Source: Aliiglaciecola sp. 3_MG-2023
Lineage (GTDB): Bacteria; Pseudomonadota; Gammaproteobacteria; Enterobacterales; Alteromonadaceae
Assembly: GCF_030548205.1 (NCBI RefSeq)
Contig: NZ_JAUORV010000010.1
Location: 124,001-188,000 of the forward strand
Direction: 5' to 3'
Length of the DNA stretch: 64,000 nt
Positions within the stretch are counted from its first letter, which is position 1. Every line of letters starts with the position of its first letter. Both the position numbers and the translations under genes were made by a program. This document shows, piece by piece, positions 47,101-55,881 of the stretch. Under the pieces are notes generated by a model. It ran no database searches. It worked only from the letters and a program-made list of their open reading frames with translations, and was not told the origin of the DNA.

Positions 47101-47292
47101 GCTGATTTTTTCGATAGTGACATCCCGTTGTAGCTTGTCACTTAATATTTTCGGAAGCTGGGATTGTAGTATCAATGGCGTCAACAACCCCAGAATTAAG
47201 GCATAAATGAAATATGCGCTAAGCAAGTAAGTGGTGTATCGCAACCACCCGGGCTGTTTACGAAAGGCTAAAGATAAATTTCTAGGAGTCAT
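44170..47292 (-). CDS. DUF748 (AsmA-like) envelope protein
   Basis: 1040 residues. An N-terminal TM helix (TTYLLSAYFIYALILGLLTPL) is followed by a long repeat-rich periplasmic beta domain (LSIKQPYLHLAR, IDDISINDGRAYFEDNS, LDLNFTVDGAELTSVNPYSG) and a helical C-terminus (LAALAAERAKAVKLFL-like, LFLLNSR). This is the DUF748/AsmA pattern, related to bridge-like lipid transport proteins in the envelope. Known: AsmA-family members help maintain the outer membrane, with the exact cargo unknown for this one. Single gene, no operon partner. Confidence 0.87.
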   Translation of the reverse strand: MTPRNLSLAFRKQPGWLRYTTYLLSAYFIYALILGLLTPLILQSQLPKILSDKLQRDVTIEKISINPFLLRIRVANFVIEENKRDERFVNVSQLEVDASFWQTLINFTPTLESLSIKQPYLHLARLSEKEHTEFNFSDILDTLQAENGQQEAATEEAGIAHFRVNYFTLEGGQILLSDEVSSTNIALPNLAFELTEFDTQGAISKVIQQQDPVTDDNHYDVHIETAEGGSIDFTGQMQLAPFEIKGNIALSDIALAPLWPLSNDLIEAKLTDGLLGFYADYHLSEEQSGMRFRADNTQLSLSNLAISASNEPRIKVAAIDIKQLSLDTDSEQINLAEVTIDQPWIDANFDKQGLDLQGLFTPIKAATSTQVPSPTGPQVNSPKSQADESNWRVILQSFALNKGTIELKESMVSDGMYWQVLDLNLATGVIDTAFETPIEYKLALALGGDVSAQPISASGHFSSDGEVSVATEQVTGSFKIEEFALTQLQSYLLPYVNATIDDGLASVSGTFDGGTSNAISIAGEANIANLSVIDGLHQQPLVNWQDMNIQGIQYQSAGNQLSVKTVRFDKPFSKFIIYQDKQTNIGNILVQNSSSTPDSTLDLEDGSPSSPSASLASAQQQSVENAQAATSPMVIIIDDISINDGRAYFEDNSLKAPFASGIEQLNGNIASLSSSPQSAAKVNLAGKIDGYAPVLLKGEVNPLIEQMFLDLNFTVDGAELTSVNPYSGTYMGHFIDKGLLSINVNYLLENNQLVGDNQIVIDQLTLGRKTQSEQAVSLPLSLAIALLQDSNGVIDLGMEVSGDLNNPSFGFGSIIFKALGNIITKAVTAPFSLLANLVGSEDELNKVAFADGVAELDETASQTLSTLAAALAKRPGLRVDIEGTVDEVTDAYELAEQKLQQQLLQLSGETSLPDDFGPSTVPLSGPLTDALTRLFTSTTNKLVEQEREVVKGILQEGDSEKVIPEQQLEQALLIAMYNQVRSSIDISRRELANLAAERAKAVKLFLTTQGNIDPNRLFLLNSRQHLASDESGVSLTLEAN

Positions 47293-47406
47293 AATATGGG
47301 TTTTGTATCGTTGGCAAAGGGTAACAAAGGGCCAGAACTAAATAGGCCGCCAGATCGTAAGAAACAGGGTAACACTTAAAACTAGCGTGTTACCCGTATT
47401 CACAAA

Positions 47407-47988
47407 TTAAAGGGCTGTTGCTAAGTTACCTAAACCCGATTGCAACAGGGAAAGCGTATCTTTATCTTCACTAAAGAAGCTATTAATTTGGCTAATAAAG
47501 CTAGTGATCATCTCAGTATCTAAACCCAGAGCGTCAAATTGTTGTTTTAATTCATTAATAGTACTTAAAGACGAGCTGTATTCTGAGGCTTTGCTAAGTA
47601 AGCCGGATACAGAAGCGCTATCAGTAGATGCGTCCGAAGTAAGCGCTGGTACATTGTCTAACAGAGAATCTAAACCTGGGATAGTTTGCGCAAGTTCAGT
47701 GTAATTTGTATCAGAAAGATTATCTTTAGCGTAATCAAAGATCGAAGCCAAGCCACCTTCCGATTGCGCTTCAGATACGTCTAAATTTTCTGAAACCATG
47801 GTTACTAAACTGGCGATATCAAAAGATTGCGTGTCTTCGTTAGTATCTGTTCCTTGTGCATCCGTCACCTGTGAGCTAGATGATGAACTGCCAAGTAATC
47901 CCTGCAATTTATTGAGCGTGTCGTCGGCGGCAAGTACATTTCCAGAAAAGACAAATGTAGAGATAAGTAGAGCGGATAAAATTTTCAT
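47407..47988 (-). CDS. Secreted DUF2780 protein (VcgC/VcgE-like)
   Basis: 193 residues. Signal peptide MKILSALLISTFVFSGNVLA, then a serine-rich linker and the helical DUF2780 body (FDIASLVTMVSENLDVSEAQ, GGLASIFDYAKDNLSD, TIPGLDSLLDNVP). Proteins of this type are widespread in Vibrio and Alteromonas; their role is unknown. It stands alone 114 bases upstream of DUF748 in transcription order, so read-through is possible. ATG at 47988 gives the signal peptide. Confidence 0.75.
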   Translation of the reverse strand: MKILSALLISTFVFSGNVLAADDTLNKLQGLLGSSSSSSQVTDAQGTDTNEDTQSFDIASLVTMVSENLDVSEAQSEGGLASIFDYAKDNLSDTNYTELAQTIPGLDSLLDNVPALTSDASTDSASVSGLLSKASEYSSSLSTINELKQQFDALGLDTEMITSFISQINSFFSEDKDTLSLLQSGLGNLATAL

Positions 47989-48298
47989 TTATATTCCTTC
48001 AAATCAGAGTCACGCTAGACAAGGCAAAAATTAATAACCTACGGGCCTTAAGTACCTAAATGGCAAAACGTGAGTTCAAATGTAGTGGTTGGTGGATTTT
48101 TCGCGCAGAATTTTACCAGTTATCGTTTGAAAATACCTGATTTGAAGTGTAAAGATTGTCTTTACAAAAGGGCGTTACTGACTGCCTACTGACATTGCCA
48201 ATTGCAGCTTAAAGGCTAATTAGCTAAGACAATCACACCATCATGATTGCCAAAGCTGAAGAGTTAAGCCGTGAGTTTAGGTTGTTCCCCCAACTTAC
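47989..48298. other. Gene-free gap
   Basis: Upstream of the DUF2780 gene and downstream of the TonB module. I see no gene, repeat or clear terminator here. Confidence 0.5.
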
Positions 48299-49717
48299 CT
48301 AAGCGCCATATTGCTGCTGTCGAATGATCTTTTGCAACTCAGAGATATTATGTTTGATATCCCTTCGATTAGGATTCAATTTTATCACCTGCTGTAACAG
48401 CCCTACAGCTTGTTGAAATTGACGCTGTTCAATTTGCATTTGCGCATGAGCCAGTAATGCTTGCTGCTGAACTTGCGGTAAGGAGCTGGCTCGCACAAAG
48501 TAATTTTCTGCCTGCTGATACTTATTTTGACTTTGATAGAGCTTAGCAATCCCAAGCAATGCTTCGGGCAACAGGGGATCATGTTTGATGGCTTGAGAAA
48601 AATACTTGAGTGCTCGCTTATTTGCGTTTCGCGCAACCGCGATTTGACCGCGATACAAATTAAGTAGCCCTTGAAAATCCACAGGTACTTCAACACGAGT
48701 CGCCGCGCTAAGTAAAGAATCAACAGATGCATAACGTTGTTGGTTCAATAGCCAAGGAAGCACTTGTTTTAATGTTGCCCAATATTCTGCAGATTCTACC
48801 ACCTCATCGTTTCCTAAACTTAGTTTCAACAACTCAATAGCGCGTGGAATACTGCCGTGTTGAACATGTAACTTGGCTGCTAATAGGCTATTGCTTAAAT
48901 CTTGGGGAGACAATTGTAACGCCACTTCTAAACTGCTTAGGGCTTGTTCGGGGTGTTCACGTTGCAAGGCAATTTGACTTCGCAACAACCAAAGTTCGTG
49001 AGGGTTTTCGTGTTGACCTTGTTCTATCATGTCTTCTACTAGACGCTGTGCTGAGTCAAAATTGTGACTGTTGAGCCAAGCGTAAAGCAAACCTTGTTGC
49101 CATTGCAGATTATCAGGTTGTAAATACAGAGCTTGTTGATAACCTGCAATCGCTGCCGCTGGCCGTTGACTATTTAAATTGAGATAAGCTAATTGGCCAT
49201 ACAGTTGCGCGTCGGCCACCCCTAATTCAATACTGCGGCTTAAGTGTTCTCTGGCCTTGCTATAATTTTTATTTAGCATGTAAAGCATACTCATGCTGCG
49301 GTGAGCTAACGCCAAGTTAGGCATCTGTTGCAAGGCAGATTTTAACGCGTTTTCAGCTTCATCATAACGTTTTAAGCTCAACATCACTTGCCCCCGCAGT
49401 TGTTGCAAAGCCGCACTGTCGTTTGCCAATGGCCGTTGCTCAAAAGCTGTTGCTACAGCTTCAAATTCTTGTTTAGATAACAAGGGTTGAATCTCGCGAG
49501 CAAAACGTTTTTCCTGAGGGGGTAATTGTGCGCTGATGGGACTCACCGGTGCACTTTCTAATAAAAATTGCCAATTAGGTTCAGCTAATGCAACCTCCAC
49601 ATTAGCAAAAACCTGTGTGCTCGATAACAGCAACAGTAAGCCAGCAAATACAGAATCTACCGCAGTTTTAAACCGCGTAGCTGGAATACATAAGTTAGGG
49701 AATAATTTAATCTTCAT
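48299..49717 (-). CDS. TPR-repeat protein of the TonB2-type module
   Basis: 472 residues. An N-terminal hydrophobic segment (VFAGLLLLLSSTQVFA) targets it to the envelope; the remainder is about ten TPR units (YDEAENALKSALQQMPNLAL, ALSSLEVALQLSPQDLS, AVGLLQQVIKLNPNRRD). It is the last gene of a six-gene module, seven bases after tonB. Known: such TPR proteins accompany TtpC-type TonB systems in marine gammaproteobacteria and probably stabilise or assemble the complex in the periplasm. Confidence 0.82.
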   Translation of the reverse strand: MKIKLFPNLCIPATRFKTAVDSVFAGLLLLLSSTQVFANVEVALAEPNWQFLLESAPVSPISAQLPPQEKRFAREIQPLLSKQEFEAVATAFEQRPLANDSAALQQLRGQVMLSLKRYDEAENALKSALQQMPNLALAHRSMSMLYMLNKNYSKAREHLSRSIELGVADAQLYGQLAYLNLNSQRPAAAIAGYQQALYLQPDNLQWQQGLLYAWLNSHNFDSAQRLVEDMIEQGQHENPHELWLLRSQIALQREHPEQALSSLEVALQLSPQDLSNSLLAAKLHVQHGSIPRAIELLKLSLGNDEVVESAEYWATLKQVLPWLLNQQRYASVDSLLSAATRVEVPVDFQGLLNLYRGQIAVARNANKRALKYFSQAIKHDPLLPEALLGIAKLYQSQNKYQQAENYFVRASSLPQVQQQALLAHAQMQIEQRQFQQAVGLLQQVIKLNPNRRDIKHNISELQKIIRQQQYGA

Positions 49718-49724
49718 ATATTAG

Positions 49725-50369
49725 TTAAACACTTATTTCTATTGGCCAAATGAAACGAGCTCGGGCAGGTTCGTTGTCTTTTTGTGGCGGGCTAAATCGG
49801 CTTTTTCTGACCAATTTACGTATTTCTTGATTAAGTTCAGGATAGGAATTGCTGGCCACATTGATTAAGGTAACCTTGCCCTCTTCATCAATCATTACAT
49901 CTAATTTTACCAAGGTTTTGGTGACTCCCCGACGTTGCAGACTTTTAGGAAAATCGACAACCAGTGGGGTGAGTAAAGTGGGTACAGCATCCAATGACTC
50001 TATACCCACTGCATCCCAATCAACCTCTAATGACTGCCATTGGGTGTTGAGGGGATCAATATTGATTTCTTGGGGTTTGAGTAAATCGATAGACTTCACA
50101 TCAAATTCAATAACCGGCAAAGTTGCGCCCTCCCCCTGCACGTTTAATTGCACATCGGTTTGGCTGACTTCATGGGTTTGCTGAGGAGGCGGCGGTGGAG
50201 GTGGTGGCGGTAAATCAACAGTTGAGACGGTTCTTACAACCAAGGTTTCGTCGGTTTGGGTTTTCAACCAGTCACTCATCCACATAATTAACAAAGCCAT
50301 GCTAAGCATTGCAATGCTGATTAACAATGATAAAGCGCGCCCACGCAGGTAATTATACAGGACAGTCAT
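49725..50369 (-). CDS. tonB: TonB-family energy transducer (TonB2 type)
   Basis: 214 residues. An N-terminal TM helix (LSLLISIAMLSMALLIMWM), a proline run (DLPPPPPPPPPQQ) that spans the periplasm, and a C-terminal TonB domain (FPKSLQRRGVTKTLVKLDV, FSPPQKDNEPARARFIWPI). Known: it links inner-membrane proton flow to TonB receptors. Short compared with E. coli TonB and typical of TonB2. Overlaps exbD by four bases. Could energise the five receptors in this window. Confidence 0.93.
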   Translation of the reverse strand: MTVLYNYLRGRALSLLISIAMLSMALLIMWMSDWLKTQTDETLVVRTVSTVDLPPPPPPPPPQQTHEVSQTDVQLNVQGEGATLPVIEFDVKSIDLLKPQEINIDPLNTQWQSLEVDWDAVGIESLDAVPTLLTPLVVDFPKSLQRRGVTKTLVKLDVMIDEEGKVTLINVASNSYPELNQEIRKLVRKSRFSPPQKDNEPARARFIWPIEISV

Positions 50370-50773
50370 GATTTTAACGCCGCGATGTTCACCGTTGTCG
50401 AGCCCGCCAACTTAGCTTCGTCAATAACTTCAAGCAACAGTTGAGTTGGCACATTTTTATCTGCTTGGATAACCACAGGTTTTGGATCATATTGCTGCAA
50501 CTGCTCTAACGTACTGCGCACACCAACAACCCCAATTTGGCTGCCGTCATAAAACACGTCACCTGCGTCAGTGATTGCCAACAATATTACGGTTTTATCT
50601 AATTGTGAGGCTGAAATGGCTTGGGGTTTATCCACTTCCACACCGGTTTCTCGCACAAAAACCGTAGTGACAATAAAAAATATCAGTAAAATAAAAACCA
50701 CATCTAGCAAGGGTGACATATCAATGCTGTGGTCATTTTGTTGTTCTATGCGTTGCTGTAATCGGGAAGCCAT
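50366..50773 (-). CDS. exbD: ExbD/TolR-family proton-channel subunit
   Basis: 135 residues. One N-terminal TM helix with the conserved aspartate (SIDMSPLLDVVFILLIFF) and a periplasmic domain (VEVDKPQAISASQLDKTVI, VVIQADKNVPTQLLLEVID). It forms the channel with the two ExbB-like proteins encoded just before it. Four-base overlap with tonB downstream and three-base gap from exbB. Confidence 0.94.
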   Translation of the reverse strand: MASRLQQRIEQQNDHSIDMSPLLDVVFILLIFFIVTTVFVRETGVEVDKPQAISASQLDKTVILLAITDAGDVFYDGSQIGVVGVRSTLEQLQQYDPKPVVIQADKNVPTQLLLEVIDEAKLAGSTTVNIAALKS

Positions 50774-50776
50774 TGC

Positions 50777-51214
50777 TTATTCACTCCTAACAGAAACATA
50801 AGCTTGCTGTCTTGCTATTCGATTACGAACGTTACCTTGTAAGATCCAAGCGGGAATTGCACAGACTAACCCTAACTGAGTGGTTAACAATGCTTTGCCA
50901 ATACCATCGCTCAATAGCGTACTGCTTGCCCCATCTGAAGCGATACCAGCGAAACACTCTAGTAATCCCATAATGGTTCCTAACAATCCCATTAAGGGTA
51001 ATGCACCAATTAACACGGCTGTAAATTCACTGCTCAGGTTATTTTGTGTGCTGCCATTGTCATTTTTATCCAAGCGAGTATCAGCAACAGCTTTGTTTGA
51101 GCTGCGGCCGTTGCTTCTACTAAATAAATACTGTTGCCACAATTCTTGATAACAATATATCGCCAGCAACAGTATCGCCCAGCACACCCAGCTGTGACTT
51201 ATCTGTGAGATCAT
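50777..51214 (-). CDS. exbB: Short ExbB-family proton-channel subunit
   Basis: 145 residues, the short ExbB2 type. Three TM helices, with ALPLMGLLGTIMGLLECFAG and LLTTQLGLVCAIPAWILQG as the MotA/TolQ/ExbB signature. It overlaps the upstream, longer ExbB-like gene by four bases, so both are made together. Presence of a long and a short ExbB protein is the hallmark of the TonB2/TtpC arrangement. Confidence 0.92.
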   Translation of the reverse strand: MISQISHSWVCWAILLLAIYCYQELWQQYLFSRSNGRSSNKAVADTRLDKNDNGSTQNNLSSEFTAVLIGALPLMGLLGTIMGLLECFAGIASDGASSTLLSDGIGKALLTTQLGLVCAIPAWILQGNVRNRIARQQAYVSVRSE

Positions 51215-52545
51215 GCCGCCTCCTGTTTCAGTTCGCTCAGCGGCTCATCTGCCGGCTGACTGAGTAATACCGCAAAGTTTTCAAGCTCATGATAATAAGA
51301 TTTAGCCCGCTTTGATAAAATAGCATTTAAAATCAAAGCCGGAATGGCAACTACCAGTCCAAGTTCGGTAGTGATCAAGGCTTGAGCAATGCCCCCAGAC
51401 ACCACTTCAGGATCACCACTGCCAAATAAGGTCATCATTTTAAATGTTTCAATCATGCCACTCACCGTACCCAAGAGTCCTAATAAAGGCGCAACAGATG
51501 CGGTAATACCAATCACTAACAACCAACGTTCTAACCAGTATTTATCTTGCTGTAACTGCACAAACAATTGGTCATCCCGCACTCTGTCATTTTTAGCTTG
51601 TAACGCGATATCAAACATCACCTTTTGTTGACCTTTAATAGTGGCAACTACTTTGTCACTTGGAGTGGATAATTGGCTTTGTAGGTAGGCCGGGGTAAAA
51701 CGCTGCAACTTAGGTAAGCGCGCTAATTGAACCGATTTATAGATTGCGATAACTAAGGCCAAAACGGCAAAGGTAAGAATAGGGATAACCCACACGCCAC
51801 CTTTTACAACATGTTGCCAGGCAGTCTGTTGATGTTGCTCACGGGCAACCGCACGATTCACGGTTGGATCAAAAAACAGCTCTCCGCGCCCTTCAGTTTG
51901 AATATCCTTTAGGCCAGAACTGGCGCTACCATCGAGTAATAAGGTTGCATGCAATTGGCCATTTTCTCGAGACGCTAACCCTGCTTGTTGCAACTCCTCA
52001 TGCCAAAACCAATTTAGAGGACCTAGTGATAAAGTGGGTAACTGCTCAACTTTTCCATTACTCATCACAATGGATTGAGGTTGCCATTTGGGTGACAGTT
52101 TAGCTTGCAATTCTTGACTGAAGTTTTGTATCAACTGCATTTTCTCTGCAGTAGCTAATCCAGCAGGTTGATTATGCAGTTGTTGCTGGTGTAAAAAACG
52201 ATTTAATAGGTTTTGTTGATATCGTTGTTGTTCTCGCCAATCTTTAATACGTGATTCAAGCTGATTCAAACTCAATGTTTTTTCATCACTCAGCCGTCTA
52301 GCCGCAGCGGTTTTCTGCTGTAGATTTTGCACTTCTTCTTCAAGTTTATTTAACTTTTCGAGTAAATTACGCTTCTGGGAAGCAATTTTTTTCTGACTGG
52401 AGTTCAATCGATTCTGGGCGTCACTTAACTTAGTTACTAACCCCTTATCGACAGCCTCATTTGCTAGAACGATGTTTTGTAGTCCTAATAAGATCAATAC
52501 ACTTAGTGTGATAATTAAGGAACGAAAATAATGAGTAAATGACAT
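51211..52545 (-). CDS. TtpC-like ExbB protein with long periplasmic N-terminus
   Basis: 444 residues. A signal-like start, a long coiled coil (about 30-115, KKIASQKRNLLEKLNKLEEE) and a periplasmic domain precede a MotA/TolQ/ExbB membrane domain (SVAPLLGLLGTVSGMIETFK, ALITTELGLVVAIPALIL). Known: TtpC of Vibrio is a fourth component needed for TonB2 activity. It follows the DUF3450 gene by two bases and overlaps exbB by four. Confidence 0.9.
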   Translation of the reverse strand: MSFTHYFRSLIITLSVLILLGLQNIVLANEAVDKGLVTKLSDAQNRLNSSQKKIASQKRNLLEKLNKLEEEVQNLQQKTAAARRLSDEKTLSLNQLESRIKDWREQQRYQQNLLNRFLHQQQLHNQPAGLATAEKMQLIQNFSQELQAKLSPKWQPQSIVMSNGKVEQLPTLSLGPLNWFWHEELQQAGLASRENGQLHATLLLDGSASSGLKDIQTEGRGELFFDPTVNRAVAREQHQQTAWQHVVKGGVWVIPILTFAVLALVIAIYKSVQLARLPKLQRFTPAYLQSQLSTPSDKVVATIKGQQKVMFDIALQAKNDRVRDDQLFVQLQQDKYWLERWLLVIGITASVAPLLGLLGTVSGMIETFKMMTLFGSGDPEVVSGGIAQALITTELGLVVAIPALILNAILSKRAKSYYHELENFAVLLSQPADEPLSELKQEAA

Positions 52546-52547
52546 GG

Positions 52548-53324
52548 TTACTGCTCTTTTAGGCTGGAAATAGAAAACGGTAAACTGACAAAATCAGCTT
52601 CACTCTGTTTCTCGAATATAGCAATTGCCTGACTGATAGCATTGCTGTCTATATTGTCATCGAATTGCCACTGCCAACCGCTTTGTGTCACTCGCCCCGT
52701 TCCACTAAAACTGCCATCTAAGCTAACAAACCATGCGCTTGAAGCCCCAAGGTAAAGTTGCTTAACAAGTATCTGGTCGTTTTCATTATTAGCTATGGGC
52801 ATTTGAACAACAGAAATTCGCTGGTCAAATTCAGCTAATTTCGATAGTCGTGCCAGGTTCCCCTGCAATTGAATGGAAGATTCTGCAGCACTATCCAACT
52901 CACCAATATCCTGTTGCCAAGCTTGCTTCACCGGTGGCGGTAAAGTTTCATCTAAGCCATTTAGTTGATTGGTTAACAAACCAATTTGTTGTTCCAATAT
53001 CCCTTGCTCTTGTTCTAACCTCGTCTGCTCTTCAGCTAATGCCAAGCGCTGCTTTTCAACTTGAGAAGAATCCCCTTTTTTCTCCGATAGCATGGTTAAA
53101 AGCTGCTCTTTTTCCAGCTCAAGCAATCGCATTCTCTGGGTTAACAAAGGTTGCTGTTGTTGCCACTCCGATTCCAGAGCATTTATTTGGCGTTCAATTC
53201 CTAACCATTGATTCACCATAGTTTCAACTTTACTAATTTCTTGCCCATACAAATGACTAGACAATAAACAGCCAACTACCACTGGTATTCTATGATCTAC
53301 CAGCTTATTTAATTTAAATCTCAT
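52548..53324 (-). CDS. DUF3450 coiled-coil periplasmic protein
   Basis: 258 residues. An N-terminal signal (VVVGCLLSSHLYGQ), a long coiled coil (about 30-125, LEQEQGILEQQIGLLTNQL) and a C-terminal beta domain (WQWQFDDNIDSNAIS). DUF3450 proteins are the regular first member of TtpC-type TonB operons and presumably contact TtpC. First gene of this six-gene unit; transcription starts near the Fur box. Confidence 0.88.
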   Translation of the reverse strand: MRFKLNKLVDHRIPVVVGCLLSSHLYGQEISKVETMVNQWLGIERQINALESEWQQQQPLLTQRMRLLELEKEQLLTMLSEKKGDSSQVEKQRLALAEEQTRLEQEQGILEQQIGLLTNQLNGLDETLPPPVKQAWQQDIGELDSAAESSIQLQGNLARLSKLAEFDQRISVVQMPIANNENDQILVKQLYLGASSAWFVSLDGSFSGTGRVTQSGWQWQFDDNIDSNAISQAIAIFEKQSEADFVSLPFSISSLKEQ

Positions 53325-53454
53325 GATTACCGTCGCTCTTCACTTTTATTTCCTACCGAAGCCCGTGCCTCATCGTGTCGACATCAAAATAAAAGATTGA
53401 TTTATCACCGATATCCTCATTCTGACAGAAACGAACACAAGTGTAAATAACCAT

Positions 53455-53473
53455 GCGAATGATAATTACTTGC
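53455..53473. promoter_or_regulatory. Fur box between TonB module and siderophore receptor
   Basis: By my count 13 of 19 bases match the Fur consensus, with AATGATAAT perfect. It sits in the 243-base divergent gap, 131 bases from the DUF3450 start and 95 from the receptor start, so iron could control both sides at once. Confidence 0.75.
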
Positions 53474-53567
53474 ATTTAGATTTATCATAAAATAAGCTTA
53501 CTCCACCTTGAGTTATCTACTCAACACAAAAAAACAAACCACACATAATTAACAATGGAGAACATAA

Positions 53568-55790
53568 ATGACTGCAGTACAACACGCAGCGGTAAAAGAT
53601 AAATTCGCCCGCAATGCGATTACTTTGGCTTTGAGCGCTTTATTACCAATGGGAGTTGCCCACGCTCAAGAGGTGCAGGAACTAGCGATTTCACAGGCAA
53701 CGGCACAATCTGAAGAAAATTATAAAGTAGAGAGCTCTACTTCTGTAAAGTACACGCAGCCGCTGTTGGATACAGCTAAGTCAATTACTGTTATTCCTCA
53801 GTCTGTCATGAAAGATCGCAACGTTGATAGCTTGCGTTCTGCCTTGCGCAATGTACCGGGCATTTCCATGGCCGCTGGTGAAGGTGGCACACCCACTGGG
53901 GATAGCATGTCTATTCGTGGTTTCAACGCGGCAAATAATATTTTAATTGATGGCGTTCGTGATATCGCCGGCTATTCACGGGATATTTATAATATTGAAG
54001 CTGTTGAAGTAGCGAAAGGCCCAGGTGCCGCTATTTATGGCCGTGGCGCTGCAGGTGGGGCAATAAACCTGCAAACGAAAACCGCCACTCTTGATGAATT
54101 TGCTGATGTTAGTCTCAGATTAGGCACCGAAAATGATTACCGAGCACAAGTTGACGCTAACTTGACCCTTGGTGACACTTCAGCTTTGCGTATCAACGCA
54201 TTATTAGACGATGGAGATGTAGCAGGTCGAAACTATGTTAACAACAGCAATAATGCCATTGCTATGTCATTTGCTACCGGTTTAGGCACAAATTCTCGTT
54301 TCAGCGTGAATGGCGACTATCAAAAACAAGATAACCTTCCCGACTATGGCATGCCTTGGGTATCTAACAGTGCCACATCCGATCCCGTTGCCGAATTAGC
54401 TGACTACGAAGGTGGCCCTTCAAACGCCGATTTCGATAATTTCTACGGTAATATTTATCGTGACTTCGAGGACATTAAGGGTCAGTCATTAACCGCTAAA
54501 TACGAGTATGATGTAGATAGTTCCACGACTTTACGGGCTTTAGTTAGAACCGGCTCTATCGAACGTCAATCTGTTGTGACCGCTCCTAGGTTTATCAGTT
54601 TAACCACCAGCACGGATGTGCGCCTGAGTGATGAAAAAACCCGCGACACCAAAGATTCGATGACCGTTTTTCAAGGTGACCTAATCGGCAGTTACCAATT
54701 AGGCAATATTAAACATGATATTGCGACTGGCATAGAAATAAGCCAAGAAAAATTTGAGCGTTGGAATTTTGAAGCCATTGTGCCTGATAACCTCAATGAT
54801 ACCCCTGAATTGGTCGATTTATACAACCCAGATGCCGCGGTAGAGTTTACCGGACAATATGCCCGTACCGATAAAAGTAACGAAGCCACTGGTGACACCA
54901 AGGCTATTTATGTATTTGATACCATCACCTTAGATCCACAGTGGCAACTAACCCTTGGTCTTCGTTGGGATAGCTTTGAAACTGAGTATTACTATGACCT
55001 AGATGGTGATGACCCAAGTGTTAAATTGAATGCGAAAAATGACGAATTAAGTTGGAACGCTGGCGTCGTTTATAAACCGGATGCAAGCAGTAGTATATAT
55101 TTAAGCGCAGGCAACTCATTTAGTCCATCCGCTGAAGATTTAACCGCATCCACTAGAAGTAACAGCAATCAGAATGACCTAGATCCAGAAGAAACCCTCA
55201 GCTATGAACTAGGCTATAAGTGGGAGATGTATGACGGTAAATTATTTGGTAATGCCGCTATTTTTAGAAGCGAAAAAACCAATGCACTTACCGATGACCC
55301 TTTCTTCGAGGGAGATGAAAGTGGCTATGATACTCTAAATGGTAAACAACGAGTTGATGGTATTGAACTGGGGCTGGCAGGCAACCTAACCGACGAATTA
55401 TCAATTATCGTAGCCTATACATATCAAGATAGTGAAGTAGTTAATGCTGAAGGTGATGATGAATCACAAATCGGCTATGAATTACCCCGCACTCCTCGAA
55501 ACTCATATAGCCTATGGGGTCGCTACGATTATTCAGATGCCTTAGCTTTTGGTCTAGGGGCGCAATATATGGGTAAGCGATACAACAGCAGTACACCTGA
55601 AAGTCGTGAAGCTGCTGACAGTTACTTGATCTGGGATATGATGGTATCGTACCAAGCTACTGAAAAATTAAGCCTCCAGTTGAATGGTAGTAACCTGACA
55701 GATGAAGACTATGTTGATCAATTAGCCGGCGGTCATTACATTCCTGGAGAAGGACGATATTTAAGTGTGACTGCAAACTATCAATTTTAA
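53568..55790 (+). CDS. TonB-dependent siderophore receptor (Fiu/FhuE-type)
   Basis: 740 residues. Signal peptide ending near AHAQE; plug with VKYTQPLLDTAKSITVIPQ, RNVPGISMAAGEGGT, DSMSIRGFNAANNILIDG and VEVAKGPGAAIYGRGAAGGA, the classic siderophore-receptor plug; barrel closing in VTANYQF. Known: uptake of ferric catecholate or hydroxamate siderophores. A Fur box upstream and piuC downstream support iron-regulated catecholate use. A hairpin separates it from piuC. Confidence 0.94.
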   Translation: MTAVQHAAVKDKFARNAITLALSALLPMGVAHAQEVQELAISQATAQSEENYKVESSTSVKYTQPLLDTAKSITVIPQSVMKDRNVDSLRSALRNVPGISMAAGEGGTPTGDSMSIRGFNAANNILIDGVRDIAGYSRDIYNIEAVEVAKGPGAAIYGRGAAGGAINLQTKTATLDEFADVSLRLGTENDYRAQVDANLTLGDTSALRINALLDDGDVAGRNYVNNSNNAIAMSFATGLGTNSRFSVNGDYQKQDNLPDYGMPWVSNSATSDPVAELADYEGGPSNADFDNFYGNIYRDFEDIKGQSLTAKYEYDVDSSTTLRALVRTGSIERQSVVTAPRFISLTTSTDVRLSDEKTRDTKDSMTVFQGDLIGSYQLGNIKHDIATGIEISQEKFERWNFEAIVPDNLNDTPELVDLYNPDAAVEFTGQYARTDKSNEATGDTKAIYVFDTITLDPQWQLTLGLRWDSFETEYYYDLDGDDPSVKLNAKNDELSWNAGVVYKPDASSSIYLSAGNSFSPSAEDLTASTRSNSNQNDLDPEETLSYELGYKWEMYDGKLFGNAAIFRSEKTNALTDDPFFEGDESGYDTLNGKQRVDGIELGLAGNLTDELSIIVAYTYQDSEVVNAEGDDESQIGYELPRTPRNSYSLWGRYDYSDALAFGLGAQYMGKRYNSSTPESREAADSYLIWDMMVSYQATEKLSLQLNGSNLTDEDYVDQLAGGHYIPGEGRYLSVTANYQF

Positions 55791-55837
55791 TCGTCTACTT
55801 TATAGCGAATTAAAATAACCAAATAGAGTTAAACTAG

Positions 55838-55859
55838 AACCGACTTGTAAGAGTCGGTT
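55838..55859 (+). terminator. Hairpin between receptor and piuC
   Basis: AACCGACT at 55838-55845 pairs with AGTCGGTT at 55852-55859, followed by a short T-run. A small terminator or attenuator, 47 bases after the receptor stop; piuC may depend on read-through. Confidence 0.65.
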
Positions 55860-55881
55860 TTGCAATTTTAGGAAAGCCTAG